From positions 1 to 43,153 of the forward strand of contig CAKZQF010000196.1 in the NCBI GenBank assembly GCA_937139475.1: a stretch of 43,153 nucleotides of DNA. Direction: 5' to 3'. Positions within the stretch are counted from its first letter, which is position 1; the number at the start of each line of letters is the position of its first letter. The translations under genes were made by a program, and so were the position numbers. Shown piece after piece: positions 9,020 through 17,202 of this stretch. Under the pieces are notes generated by a model, which did not search any database, was not told where the DNA came from, and saw nothing but the letters and a program-made list of their open reading frames with translations. This stretch comes from an uncultured Gammaproteobacteria bacterium (GTDB lineage Bacteria > Pseudomonadota > Gammaproteobacteria > Enterobacterales > Psychrobiaceae).

Positions 9020-9460
9020 TTGTGGGGAATGTATTGGAGATATTTGGTTTCAAATTCCTTTTTATTGTTGCTTGTCGCATGGCTATTTGAGCAACTAAAT
9101 CTGCTACGTTTTGTTGAAGACAGTCATCTGATCCCAACAGTTTTCTGGGGGGGCATTGGCGCTATTTGGGTCTTGATTACGCTAATGCAGAAAAATGGCT
9201 TGCCTTACTTATTTTTTGGTCGCCGATTAGGTCTTAATACTGATAAATGGCAACAATTTAACCTGTTGCTTATTGTTCTTTTCGCCATGCTATCTGTACT
9301 TGGCTATGTTATTAATCAATTCGGCAGCGCGACAGTTTGGTCGCTCTATAAGCTTTATGGCCAGACAGTTTGTTTGATTATCTTTCCATTACTTGCAGCG
9401 CGGTTTGCCAATAAAATTACCAAGCCAATCTTTAAAAACAAAAAGCTCCCCAGTTTATGA
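9020..9460 (+). CDS. small four-helix membrane protein, unrecognised
   Basis: A 146-aa hydrophobic protein with about four membrane segments (roughly residues 8-25, 40-58, 74-96 and 113-130) and a basic C-terminal tail (KNKK). No family was recognised. The start is taken as TTG at 9020 because GAGG lies 8 bp upstream at 9008-9011; an ATG at 9029 has no properly spaced ribosome-binding site. It stands alone between two terminators, and its stop codon falls inside the loop of the downstream one, so it is a single-gene unit rather than part of the catabolic operon. Confidence 0.6.
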   Translation: MWGMYWRYLVSNSFLLLLVAWLFEQLNLLRFVEDSHLIPTVFWGGIGAIWVLITLMQKNGLPYLFFGRRLGLNTDKWQQFNLLLIVLFAMLSVLGYVINQFGSATVWSLYKLYGQTVCLIIFPLLAARFANKITKPIFKNKKLPSL

Positions 9461-9476
9461 AAAGTGGGGAGCTTTT
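9441..9476. terminator. bidirectional terminator
   Basis: A 12-bp perfect stem AAAAGCTCCCCA (9441-9452) with TGGGGAGCTTTT (9465-9476). A-rich and T-rich ends allow it to work on both strands, serving the small membrane protein (+) and ycaO (-). The loop contains the stop codon of the membrane protein gene. Confidence 0.8.
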
Positions 9477-9500
9477 AGATTGAGCCAGAGTAATAGTTGA

Positions 9501-11684
9501 TTACTGCGCGTATTTCGCCGCACGCGCCTGGTGCAATTTCTTGTAGCTTTCTATTAAGCGTTGGTGCTTGTCTAGCCCTTCAAGTTGCATGTTGGTTTTG
9601 GTCAGTCCTGGGAAAGTGATTTGCGACATGACGGTGCCAATAACAACTTCCATGGTTTCTTTACCAAACATGCGGCTTAGATTATCAACATAGTCTTCAA
9701 GCACTAACTCTTCATCTATGGTGATTTCGAGTACCGAGTGAACAGCTTGGTAGAACAAGCCGCGCTCTACGGTGTTGTCATTGTATTGCAAGAATGACTC
9801 GACTAACTCGATAGCATCTTCCAATGCCCCCAGTGCCAGGCAAATAAGGATTTTTAGCTCGACAATGGTGAGTTGTCCCCACACTGTATTTTCATCAAAC
9901 TCGACGCCGATTAGCGTAGGGATATCGGTATAGTTATCCAGCTGGCTCTCTTCGAGGCGTTCGAATAAGCTTTCCAGTGCGTCTTCATCTAATGCATGCA
10001 GGTTCAGGATATCTTCACGGTAATCAAGGGCTTTGTTGGTGTTATCAACGATTAAGTCTTCAACGCCATACACTTCAGAGTAATCTGGCACTAAGATGCG
10101 ACACGCAGTGCCTAAGTCAGAAAACTCGGCAACATAAACCTCTTTGCCCATGGTTTCTAAAATGCCGAATAAGGTGGCTTGTTCTTGCTCATTGGTGCCT
10201 GCAAAGTCCCATTCAACAAAATCGTAATCTTTTTTCGCGCTAAAGAAACGCCATGATACAACGCCTGTTGAATCGATAAAATGATCAACAAAGTTCTCTG
10301 GCTCAGATACCGCGTTGCTGTTAAACGTTGGCGGTGGCACATCGTTAAGGCCTTCGAAACTACGGCCTTGTAACAGCTCAGTGAGGCTACGCTCGAGCGC
10401 CACTTCAAAGCTTGGGTGCGCGCCAAATGAAGCGAAAACACCGCCTGTTTTAGGGTTCATCAGGGTGACACACATTACTGGAAATTGACCGCCTAATGAT
10501 GCGTCTTTAACCACCACTGGGAAACCTTGTGCTTCAAGTGCATCAATGCCTTCAACTATGCCTGGGTATTTGGCTAATACGTCTTTGGGTACATCTGGCA
10601 GCACAATCTCTTGCTCGATGATTTGGCGTTTTACGGCGCGCTCAAAAATTTCGGATAAGCACTGAACTTTTGCTTCATCGAAGTTGTTACCCGCGCTCAT
10701 TCCGTTACTTAAGAACAAGTTTTCAATGAGGTTTGATGGGAAATAGACTGTTTCGCCATCTGATTGACGGGTATAAGGAATAGAACAGATACCACGCTCG
10801 ACGTTGCCTGAGTTGGTATCAATAAGGTGTGAGCCGCGTAGTTCCCCATCAAGGCCGTAGATCGCTAAAGTATGTTGATCTAACATCCCTTGTGGCAGGC
10901 TATCGTCTTCGGTCAGCTTAAACCATTTCTCGTTCGGATAATGAACGAAATCACTGTTGGCAATATCAAGGCCAAGGAACTGATCATTATAGAAAAAATT
11001 GCAGTTTAGGCGTTCGATAAACTCACCCAATGCCGAACACAAGGCGCTTTCTTTGGTGGCACCTTTACCATTGGTGAAGCACATTGGGGAGGCGGCATCG
11101 CGAATATGCAGTGACCACACGTGTGGCACGATGTTGCGCCAAGATGAAATCTCAATCTTCATTCCAAGCTCGGCTAAAATGCCTGTCATGTCGCTAATGG
11201 TTTGCTCAAGTGGCAAGTCTTTACCCAAGATAAAGGTATCAGCGTGATCGGCTGGCTGCGCCATTAACATCGCCTGTGCATCGGCATCCAGGTTCTCAAC
11301 GGTTTCAACTTTAAACTCAGGTTGAGTTTGTATTACCTTTTTAACGGTACAGCGGTCAATTGAGCGCAGGATACCTTGGCGGTCACGATCAGAAATGGAT
11401 TCAGGTAATTCAACTTGAATTTGAAAGATTTGGTTGTAACGATCTTCAGGGTCGACAATGTTGTTTTGCGACAGGCGAATTCCATCAGTAGGAATATCAC
11501 GAGAGTTACAGTAGACCTTGGCAAAATACGCTGCACATAGCGCAGAAGATGCTAAGAAATAGTCAAACGGACTTGGCGCACTGCCATCGCCTTTATAACG
11601 AATTGGTTGGTCGGCGATAATCGAAAAGTCATCAAACTTGGCTTCAAGTCTTAGGTTGTCGAGAAAATCTACTTTAATTTCCAT
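9501..11684 (-). CDS. ycaO: OsmC-YcaO fusion protein
   Basis: A 727-aa two-domain protein. Residues 1 to about 137 are an OsmC-type domain that keeps both family cysteines (C50 in SSALC and C112 in DRCTVKK), so a thiol peroxidase or redox role is possible. From about residue 145 the sequence follows E. coli YcaO: SSWRNIVPHVWSLHIRD, then FTNGKGATKESALCSALGEF with the ATP-binding glutamates, then QCLSEIFERAV, and a helical C-terminal region. YcaO proteins phosphorylate amide backbones with ATP, and E. coli YcaO has been linked to RimO-dependent methylthiolation of ribosomal protein S12. No peptide substrate or rimO gene lies nearby, so a housekeeping role is more likely than natural-product biosynthesis. 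E. coli YcaO itself lacks the OsmC part. Confidence 0.9.
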   Translation of the reverse strand: MEIKVDFLDNLRLEAKFDDFSIIADQPIRYKGDGSAPSPFDYFLASSALCAAYFAKVYCNSRDIPTDGIRLSQNNIVDPEDRYNQIFQIQVELPESISDRDRQGILRSIDRCTVKKVIQTQPEFKVETVENLDADAQAMLMAQPADHADTFILGKDLPLEQTISDMTGILAELGMKIEISSWRNIVPHVWSLHIRDAASPMCFTNGKGATKESALCSALGEFIERLNCNFFYNDQFLGLDIANSDFVHYPNEKWFKLTEDDSLPQGMLDQHTLAIYGLDGELRGSHLIDTNSGNVERGICSIPYTRQSDGETVYFPSNLIENLFLSNGMSAGNNFDEAKVQCLSEIFERAVKRQIIEQEIVLPDVPKDVLAKYPGIVEGIDALEAQGFPVVVKDASLGGQFPVMCVTLMNPKTGGVFASFGAHPSFEVALERSLTELLQGRSFEGLNDVPPPTFNSNAVSEPENFVDHFIDSTGVVSWRFFSAKKDYDFVEWDFAGTNEQEQATLFGILETMGKEVYVAEFSDLGTACRILVPDYSEVYGVEDLIVDNTNKALDYREDILNLHALDEDALESLFERLEESQLDNYTDIPTLIGVEFDENTVWGQLTIVELKILICLALGALEDAIELVESFLQYNDNTVERGLFYQAVHSVLEITIDEELVLEDYVDNLSRMFGKETMEVVIGTVMSQITFPGLTKTNMQLEGLDKHQRLIESYKKLHQARAAKYAQ

Positions 11685-11936
11685 TGCATGTTTCCACTGT
11701 ATTCACGTAAATAAAACCGAAAACATTTGAACATAGCAATGGATAAATGCGCTAAATCAATCGCTTATCGATTTTAAAAGGAGTGAGTTAATTTTATTGC
11801 GCTAATTATCGGCTTTTTCGCGGCGATAGTCTTTAGTTAAATGGCAGATTTGAGGAAATAGTCATAAATTAAATATGCTGTGTGTTGGTCTTTAACCCGG
11901 TCGTTAATCTTGTTTTGACAAGTTGGGCTAGAATAC
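11685..11936. other. intergenic region upstream of ycaO
   Basis: An AT-rich stretch between two minus-strand genes that must hold the ycaO promoter. A short CTTG...CAAG dyad lies at about 11909-11922 but is too weak to call. No further ORF, repeat or RNA was recognised. Confidence 0.4.
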
Positions 11937-11968
11937 AAAAAAGGCCAGCATGATTATTCATGCTGGCC
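11937..11968 (-). terminator. terminator of the sulfatase gene
   Basis: An 11-bp perfect stem GGCCAGCATGA (11943-11953) with TCATGCTGGCC (11958-11968) around TTAT. On the minus strand it is followed by six U, 21 bp after the sulfatase stop. Confidence 0.85.
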
Positions 11969-11989
11969 CTATTATTTCAACGCAATGTG

Positions 11990-13474
11990 CTACTTCTTAT
12001 TTTTGCCTTCAACTAGCTCCATACCACCGCGAAGCGAGCCGCCTTCCTGGCGTGGTGGGTATTTGTGCAATGACATAACGTGTGCTGTCATGATGTCGCG
12101 TAATACGCCGCCAATCCATGCTTTCTTTTGCGCAAGCATGTTGGCGTACAGGCCGTCATGCTGCTCGAAAGGGTCCATACGAAGGTTGAACAATAGGAAG
12201 CTTTGACGGAAGTAATCAAAGAAACCGCTACGCTCTTGTGCGTGAACTTTCCACTGTTTCCAACGTAGTGCAGATAGTGTTTTTTCGTTGTAGTAAATAA
12301 AGTGGTCACGTGCTGACTCGCCTTTACCCTGCCAATGATCTAAGTTGTTTACACCGTCGATTTTCACTTTGGCTTCTTTGTCTAACTTCTTCACAACATC
12401 CTTTACGCCAGCAGCCGTGGCAAGTGTGGTGAATAAGTCCATATGGCTTTGGATGCCGTTAGAAACTGAGCCTGCTTTAACTTTGTCAGGCCAGCGTAAT
12501 AGCATAGGTACACGGACACCGCCCTCCCACGTTGTTGCTTTCTCACCACGGAATGGCGTGATACCAGCATCTGGGAAATGATAAGCCATTGGGCCATTAT
12601 CAGAGGTGAAGATAACGATTGTGTTATCAGCAATACCTAGTTTATCTAGCTTGTCTAACAATAGGCCAACGTGATCATCTAGCTCTAATACACCTGCGCC
12701 AGCAATATCTTCTTCAGAAGAGTATTTCGCAATACGCTCGATGTATTTTGGCAGCGAATGCGTATAAATGTGAATACGTGATGGGTTGTGCCATAGGAAG
12801 AATGGTTTTTCTTCTTTTACTGACTCTTCAATAAATTTGATACTACGAGCCGTAAACTCTTCATCGATAGTTTCCATGCGCTTGCGCGTTAATGGGCCCG
12901 TATCTTTAATAAAGCCGTTTGGACCCGCTTTAGAATCGATAACGCCGCGAGGTTTGTAGTTTTGTAGCAATTCATGCGGGTAATCGATTTGTTCTGGTTC
13001 TTCTTCAGCGTTTAAGTGATAAAGATTACCGAAAAACTCATCAAAACCGTGATTCGTTGGTAAATGCTCATCTTGATCACCCAAATGGTTTTTACCCACT
13101 TGTGCTGTTTTATAGCCTAATGGTTTAAGCAATTCAGCAAGGGTTGGGTCGCGCTCATCGATGCCTAGTTTCGAACCCGGTAAACCGACTGTGGTCAGGC
13201 CGGTACGAATTGGCATTTGACCAGTCACAAACGAGGCACGACCGGCAGTACAAGTTGGTTCTGCGTAATGATCGGTAAATAGCATCCCTTCGTCAGCAAT
13301 ACGGTCAAGGTTAGGTGTGGGTGCCATTAAACCGTGGCTGTATGCGCCAAGGTTCGTTGGGCCAACATCATCCGCCATAATGACGAGAATATTGGGCTTT
13401 TTAGCTGCAAAAGCGTTACCAGTTAAACCTGCTACCATCAGGCCTGCCACTAGTAGATGATTAACTATCTTCAT
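11990..13474 (-). CDS. secreted type I (formylglycine) sulfatase
   Basis: An arylsulfatase-like enzyme of 494 aa that hydrolyses a sulfate ester outside the cytoplasm. The start is placed at the ATG at 13474, not 30 bp upstream, because GGAGA precedes it and the protein then begins with a clean signal peptide (MKIVNHLLVAGLMVAGLTG then NAFA, cleavage near residue 23). Metal ligands MADDVG (D35, D36) and the sulfatase signature C75-T-A-G-R, whose Cys is matured to formylglycine, are present, as are FTSDNGP and FRGEKATTWEGG. It needs a formylglycine-generating enzyme encoded elsewhere. It lies 36 bp downstream of an enoyl-CoA hydratase, suggesting that desulfation feeds the catabolic pathway; a sulfated sterol is one possibility. 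Confidence 0.88.
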   Translation of the reverse strand: MKIVNHLLVAGLMVAGLTGNAFAAKKPNILVIMADDVGPTNLGAYSHGLMAPTPNLDRIADEGMLFTDHYAEPTCTAGRASFVTGQMPIRTGLTTVGLPGSKLGIDERDPTLAELLKPLGYKTAQVGKNHLGDQDEHLPTNHGFDEFFGNLYHLNAEEEPEQIDYPHELLQNYKPRGVIDSKAGPNGFIKDTGPLTRKRMETIDEEFTARSIKFIEESVKEEKPFFLWHNPSRIHIYTHSLPKYIERIAKYSSEEDIAGAGVLELDDHVGLLLDKLDKLGIADNTIVIFTSDNGPMAYHFPDAGITPFRGEKATTWEGGVRVPMLLRWPDKVKAGSVSNGIQSHMDLFTTLATAAGVKDVVKKLDKEAKVKIDGVNNLDHWQGKGESARDHFIYYNEKTLSALRWKQWKVHAQERSGFFDYFRQSFLLFNLRMDPFEQHDGLYANMLAQKKAWIGGVLRDIMTAHVMSLHKYPPRQEGGSLRGGMELVEGKNKK

Positions 13475-13510
13475 CAAGTGTTTCTCCGTGTTAGTTGTTC
13501 TCATTATTCG

Positions 13511-14311
13511 TTATTTCGCTTGCCACTGCGGTGCACGTTTTTCCGCAAATGCGGTAATTCCTTCTAAGATATCTTTACTAGCGCGCATTTGCTCAAGCGC
13601 TGGGAAGCCAGCACTCTCTTGGGTATTCATGACGCTTTCTAGGTCTTCAGACATGCTGCGCTGCACACACTGTTTCGTTGCTTTAACAGCCAAAGGCGCG
13701 GCTTTTAATAGCTTTTTAACCCAACGTGCTACTGCCTGATCTAAATCTGCTGCTGGCACCACTTCGTTAACTAACCCCCAGTCAAATGCTTTGTTTGCAT
13801 CAATCGTTTCACAAGCGATCAGCATTTGCATTGCGCGTTTCATGCCTATTTCACGTGGTAGACGGTGCATACCGCCTGCGTAAGCTACCACACCAATTAG
13901 TGGCTCAGGAAGCCCAAAGGTTGCGTGTTCTGCGGCAATGATTAAATCAGCGGCCAGAGCGATTTCAAAACCACCACCCATTGCTAGACCATTAACCGCG
14001 GCAATAACTGGTTTGTCTAGATCGAAACGGCTAGTTAAGCCACCGTAACCAGTTTGTGGTACGCGATACTCTTCGCCGCCAGCAATTGCTTCATTCATCG
14101 CTTTGATATCGCCACCAGCAGAGAATGCTTTGTCGCCAGCGCCACGAATGACCGCCACCCATAGTGAATCATCGGCTGCGTACTGATTAAGTGCATCTTC
14201 CAGCAGATGATTAGTCTCGGTATCTATCGCATTCATGCGCTCTGGACGGTTGATGGTGATGTAAAGGACATTGCCATCGATTTGGCACTGTACTTTGTCA
14301 TTATTACTCAT
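13511..14311 (-). CDS. enoyl-CoA hydratase/isomerase family protein
   Basis: A 266-aa crotonase-fold protein expected to hydrate an enoyl-CoA. Oxyanion-hole segments AGGDIKAM and GLAMGGGFEIALAAD are clear, and both positions of the catalytic glutamates are kept (the E of GFEIA and that of GLPEPL). The usual PGAGG stretch reads AYAGG, as in some side-chain-specific or carnitinyl-CoA-type members, so the substrate may be bulky or branched. It is first in a minus-strand pair with the sulfatase and has a GTGGAG site before its ATG. Crotonases also include isomerases and hydrolases, so the exact reaction is uncertain. Confidence 0.82.
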   Translation of the reverse strand: MSNNDKVQCQIDGNVLYITINRPERMNAIDTETNHLLEDALNQYAADDSLWVAVIRGAGDKAFSAGGDIKAMNEAIAGGEEYRVPQTGYGGLTSRFDLDKPVIAAVNGLAMGGGFEIALAADLIIAAEHATFGLPEPLIGVVAYAGGMHRLPREIGMKRAMQMLIACETIDANKAFDWGLVNEVVPAADLDQAVARWVKKLLKAAPLAVKATKQCVQRSMSEDLESVMNTQESAGFPALEQMRASKDILEGITAFAEKRAPQWQAK

Positions 14312-14597
14312 GCTAACTCCACTGATTGGAAATAATCTAAGCTGTAGAATATTTCGACTGATTAATTTATTTCCTTAAGATTAGCGTGGGTTGTACTATA
14401 TCTGAACTTTATTTACTGAATGATTTAGTATTCATGAAGCTTATAGTTGTTGAACGCGCATTTTGCTCATTTTCACTTTGGCAATCCAATCTAACAGCAC
14501 TGTATTTCAAAGGCTTATCGTTATATCTTAATGGCTCATTATATAAGGTGTACTAATGAGTTTCGGTGTTTTAATTAGTCGCATCGCGAGCACAATA
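14312..14597. other. intergenic region upstream of the hydratase
   Basis: An AT-rich stretch that should contain the promoter for the hydratase-sulfatase pair. No ORF with a plausible start, no RNA and no clear operator was seen; the GTTAC...GTAAC inverted repeat at its far end is listed separately. Confidence 0.35.
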
Positions 14598-14631
14598 GTT
14601 ACCTTTCTTTACTTCAGCAAAGAAAAGTAAC
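14598..14631. repeat. GTTACYTTTCTTT inverted repeat
   Basis: Arm GTTACCTTTCTTT (14598-14610) pairs with AAAGAAAAGTAAC (14619-14631) with one mismatch around an 8-nt loop. It sits just after the GMC gene (minus strand), has no U tract, and resembles a dispersed hairpin I associate with gammaproteobacterial genomes. It may act as mRNA 3'-end protection. Confidence 0.5.
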
Positions 14632-14645
14632 CAACATCCTGACAT

Positions 14646-16259
14646 TTAATTCAGTACTAAATCGGATGCTTTTTCTGCAATCATAATCACCGGTGCATTG
14701 GTGTTGCCAGACACTTGTGTTGGCATTACCGAGGCATCAACGACTCGTAGTCCTCGTACACCGCGTACGCGTAATTGCGGATCCACAACCGCGTTGTCAT
14801 CGCTACCCATGCGGCACGTGCCGACCGGATGATGTACGGTGGAGCCTGCTTTGGCGGCGAAATCCAGCATTTGTGTTTCGGTTGCGCTGTCGCTGCCCGG
14901 TAAACGCTCTTTGGCGATTAAACCGGATAAGGCGGGTTGTGAGGCAACATGACGGGCAATGTGCATACCGCTTAGGGTGAGTCTTACATCATTATCGGTT
15001 GATAAGTAATTTAGCTCGAAACGTGGGTCTGATATTGGATTGGCATCCCGTAGACTCACGCGGCCACGTGCTTCTGGGCGCAATACACAAGGGGCTAGCG
15101 TTAAGCCTGGCTGTGCGTGGGGCTTTTTCTCATCCGGCTCGCCTGTTACAGGCAAACAATGGTATTGGATCTCTGGGCGGGTAGCGTCTTGTGAACCTTT
15201 GACAAACGCGCCTACCTCGGCGCCGGGTAGGGTCATTGCGCCGTTGCGGGAGATAAAATAACGCATGACTTCTTTTAAAATGCCAAACCCTTGCAGGCGA
15301 CTGTTGAGGCTTGGTGTACCGTCTTTTAATTGCCACATCATGGGTACAACAAAGTGATCTTGCAGGTTTGCGCCTACTTCAGCATTGTCTACCAACACAG
15401 GAATATTTAAGTTATTAAGTTCGCTGCTTGGACCTATGCCTGAGCGCATTAACACCCGTGGTGAGTCTATTGCGCCTGCACATAATATGACTTCTTTGGT
15501 GGCAACCGCTTGCTTGGTGCTACCTTTTATTTGATAAGCCACGCCACAAGCGCGGTCATTATCAAATAATACTTTATCTACTTGGGCGCCGGTGATCACA
15601 TCAAGGTTAGGTCGGTTTAGAATCGGTTGTAAAAAGGCATGATAAGTCGAGCAACGTTGTCCATCACGCATGGTAACCTGGAAGTAGCCTGATCCTTCTT
15701 GTGTTTCGCCATTAAAATCATCATTACGTGGATAACCAGCCTGTTCAAAGGCGCTAATAATTTTTGCACTGACTTCATGCTTATCCGGTAGGTTCGATAC
15801 TGATAGCTCGCCGCCTGTGCCATGCAAAGGCGATTGAGTATGAAATTGCTGCGCTTCAGAGCGAATAAAGTACGGTAGTACTTCATCCCAGCTCCAACCT
15901 GTTGCACCACTTAGGGCCCAACTGTCATAGTCTTCACGTTGACCACGAATATAGAGCATGCCATTAATGGTTGAACAGCCACCCAAGATACGCCCACGAG
16001 GCAATGTGTGCTGACGATTTTGTGTTTTCGTCTCCGGCTCCGATTTATAAAGCCAGCTATATTTCTCACTTTGGGTCATCAGGCCCCAACCTGCAGGCAT
16101 TTTGGTCATCAGGTCTTCTTTTTTACTGCCGGCTTCGAGCAATAACACGCGATTATTCTCATCTTTACTTAGGCGATTAGCCATCACACAGCCAGCAGAA
16201 CCGCCGCCAATGACAATATAATCGTAGCTTTGTCCTGCTATTGGTTTGTTATTACTCAT
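14646..16259 (-). CDS. GMC-family FAD alcohol oxidoreductase
   Basis: A 537-aa glucose-methanol-choline flavoenzyme that oxidises an alcohol to an aldehyde or ketone. The N-terminal FAD fold YIVIGGGSAGCVMANRLS, the first GMC signature around GRILGGCSTINGMLYIRG, the second signature GAIDSPRVLMRSGIGP, and the C-terminal catalytic block VHHPVGTCRMG with SGNTNAPVIMIAEKAS are all intact. There is no signal peptide. The family resembles choline dehydrogenase, but here a sterol or side-chain alcohol is more likely from context. A deleted relative of the same family lies at 31726-31910. The small membrane protein gene is 54 bp upstream on the same strand and may be co-transcribed. Confidence 0.88.
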   Translation of the reverse strand: MSNNKPIAGQSYDYIVIGGGSAGCVMANRLSKDENNRVLLLEAGSKKEDLMTKMPAGWGLMTQSEKYSWLYKSEPETKTQNRQHTLPRGRILGGCSTINGMLYIRGQREDYDSWALSGATGWSWDEVLPYFIRSEAQQFHTQSPLHGTGGELSVSNLPDKHEVSAKIISAFEQAGYPRNDDFNGETQEGSGYFQVTMRDGQRCSTYHAFLQPILNRPNLDVITGAQVDKVLFDNDRACGVAYQIKGSTKQAVATKEVILCAGAIDSPRVLMRSGIGPSSELNNLNIPVLVDNAEVGANLQDHFVVPMMWQLKDGTPSLNSRLQGFGILKEVMRYFISRNGAMTLPGAEVGAFVKGSQDATRPEIQYHCLPVTGEPDEKKPHAQPGLTLAPCVLRPEARGRVSLRDANPISDPRFELNYLSTDNDVRLTLSGMHIARHVASQPALSGLIAKERLPGSDSATETQMLDFAAKAGSTVHHPVGTCRMGSDDNAVVDPQLRVRGVRGLRVVDASVMPTQVSGNTNAPVIMIAEKASDLVLN

Positions 16260-16313
16260 TGGTTACGCTCACTTTTATTTTTGTATTTAAACGGAACAAG
16301 GTGTTGAATCTGG

Positions 16314-16820
16314 CTAGGCACTTTTCAATTCCTCTGGTGGTTGTTGCGAGGCTGCAATTAGCGCCCACCACGCAATTAATGCACTGATTAATGCGCCTAA
16401 TACGGCGGCAAAGCCTGCTTTAAACCATAGGAAGTTATGTAATGTAAGTTCTTGTGGTCCGATAAAATTCCAAACAAGTAAAACAGGCATAGCAAAAAGA
16501 CCCACGCCAATTGCCCCAGCAATGAGGCCGCGCCTAAAACTAGAGCTTGCTGGAATCTTTGCGTTCTTTGGAATAGGTAAGGTTATCGAGCCGCTGTTAA
16601 CTTTCTTGGAGATTATCGGCGTCACAATAAGGCAGGTAATTAAAGGCAACAAAAAGGCAGTTGCCAGGGTGTCCACTGCAATACTGGTTTCGCCCCATAA
16701 CGGCATCGTCTCTAGTTGCTTATTGAGCCACCAAGCAATGCCACCATTGATAAAAAAATTGAAAATTCCCGGGATAAGCCCCTGCTCTATGGTAAGAAAC
16801 CGTTTTATATCTGCGTTCAT
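16314..16820 (-). CDS. four-helix membrane protein, unrecognised
   Basis: A 168-aa inner-membrane protein with about four hydrophobic segments (roughly residues 14-32, 48-69, 95-116 and 130-157) and a short polar C-terminus ending PPEELKSA. No catalytic motif or known family was recognised. GGAGG precedes the ATG at 16820. It is first in a minus-strand unit with the GMC oxidoreductase and is divergent from the large beta-oxidation operon, so it might be a partner or anchor for the flavoenzyme or a stand-alone transporter component; neither is shown by the sequence. Confidence 0.65.
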   Translation of the reverse strand: MNADIKRFLTIEQGLIPGIFNFFINGGIAWWLNKQLETMPLWGETSIAVDTLATAFLLPLITCLIVTPIISKKVNSGSITLPIPKNAKIPASSSFRRGLIAGAIGVGLFAMPVLLVWNFIGPQELTLHNFLWFKAGFAAVLGALISALIAWWALIAASQQPPEELKSA

Positions 16821-17202
16821 GTATCCTCCAAATCTGCGTGTCGATATTTAGTGCTTGAAACTTGCAGTTATGTCGCGGTGAAACTAACTACAGGAAAATT
16901 ATCGACACCATTAATACAATTAAAGGATGGATAGTTGCCAAGCGTAAATGATGGCGCTAAGTGTTGTTTGCTTGAGTATCTTGCGCATTTTATATGCTCA
17001 CATCGTCCGGCTGGACTAGGTGTTGCTCTATAAGCAATGTGAATATAGACGCATTCAGAAAATAAATTTCTCATATAGTACTCGAAAGGTTAGCCTTGAT
17101 GCAATGCCTTGTTTTGTCGATTGCCTTGGTTCTAACTAAATCGATTTTTAGCAAGAAAATTAGAGACTTAAAGAATTCATTAAATTTTAAAGGTACATAG
17201 CT
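16821..17202. other. divergent regulatory region of the beta-oxidation operon
   Basis: A 382-bp non-coding stretch between the minus-strand membrane protein and the plus-strand thiolase. It contains the ACATCGTCC-GGCT-GGAC inverted repeat and an AAAGG ribosome-binding site before the thiolase ATG. Short reading frames overlap it but lack start signals. It is long enough to hold a leader or a small RNA, but no such structure was recognised. Confidence 0.5.
17000..17016. promoter_or_regulatory. candidate operator, ACATCGTCC-N4-GGAC
   Basis: ACATCGTCC (17000-17008), GGCT, then GGAC (17013-17016). The first nine bases and the spacing equal those of the element at 2574-2591; the right arm is one base shorter (T in place of G). 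Position in a divergent promoter region, 186 bp before the thiolase start, supports a regulatory role. Confidence 0.4.

Noticed and set aside
9501..11684. YcaO as part of a thiazole/oxazole-modified peptide cluster
   Set aside because: There is no precursor peptide, dehydrogenase, leader-binding protein or exporter nearby; the sequence follows the E. coli housekeeping YcaO.
11909..11932. TTGACA followed by TAGAAT as a promoter
   Set aside because: The spacing between the boxes is only about 8 bp, too short for sigma-70.
13475..13504. N-terminal extension of the sulfatase
   Set aside because: It puts ten polar residues before a perfect signal peptide; the inner ATG has a better ribosome-binding site.
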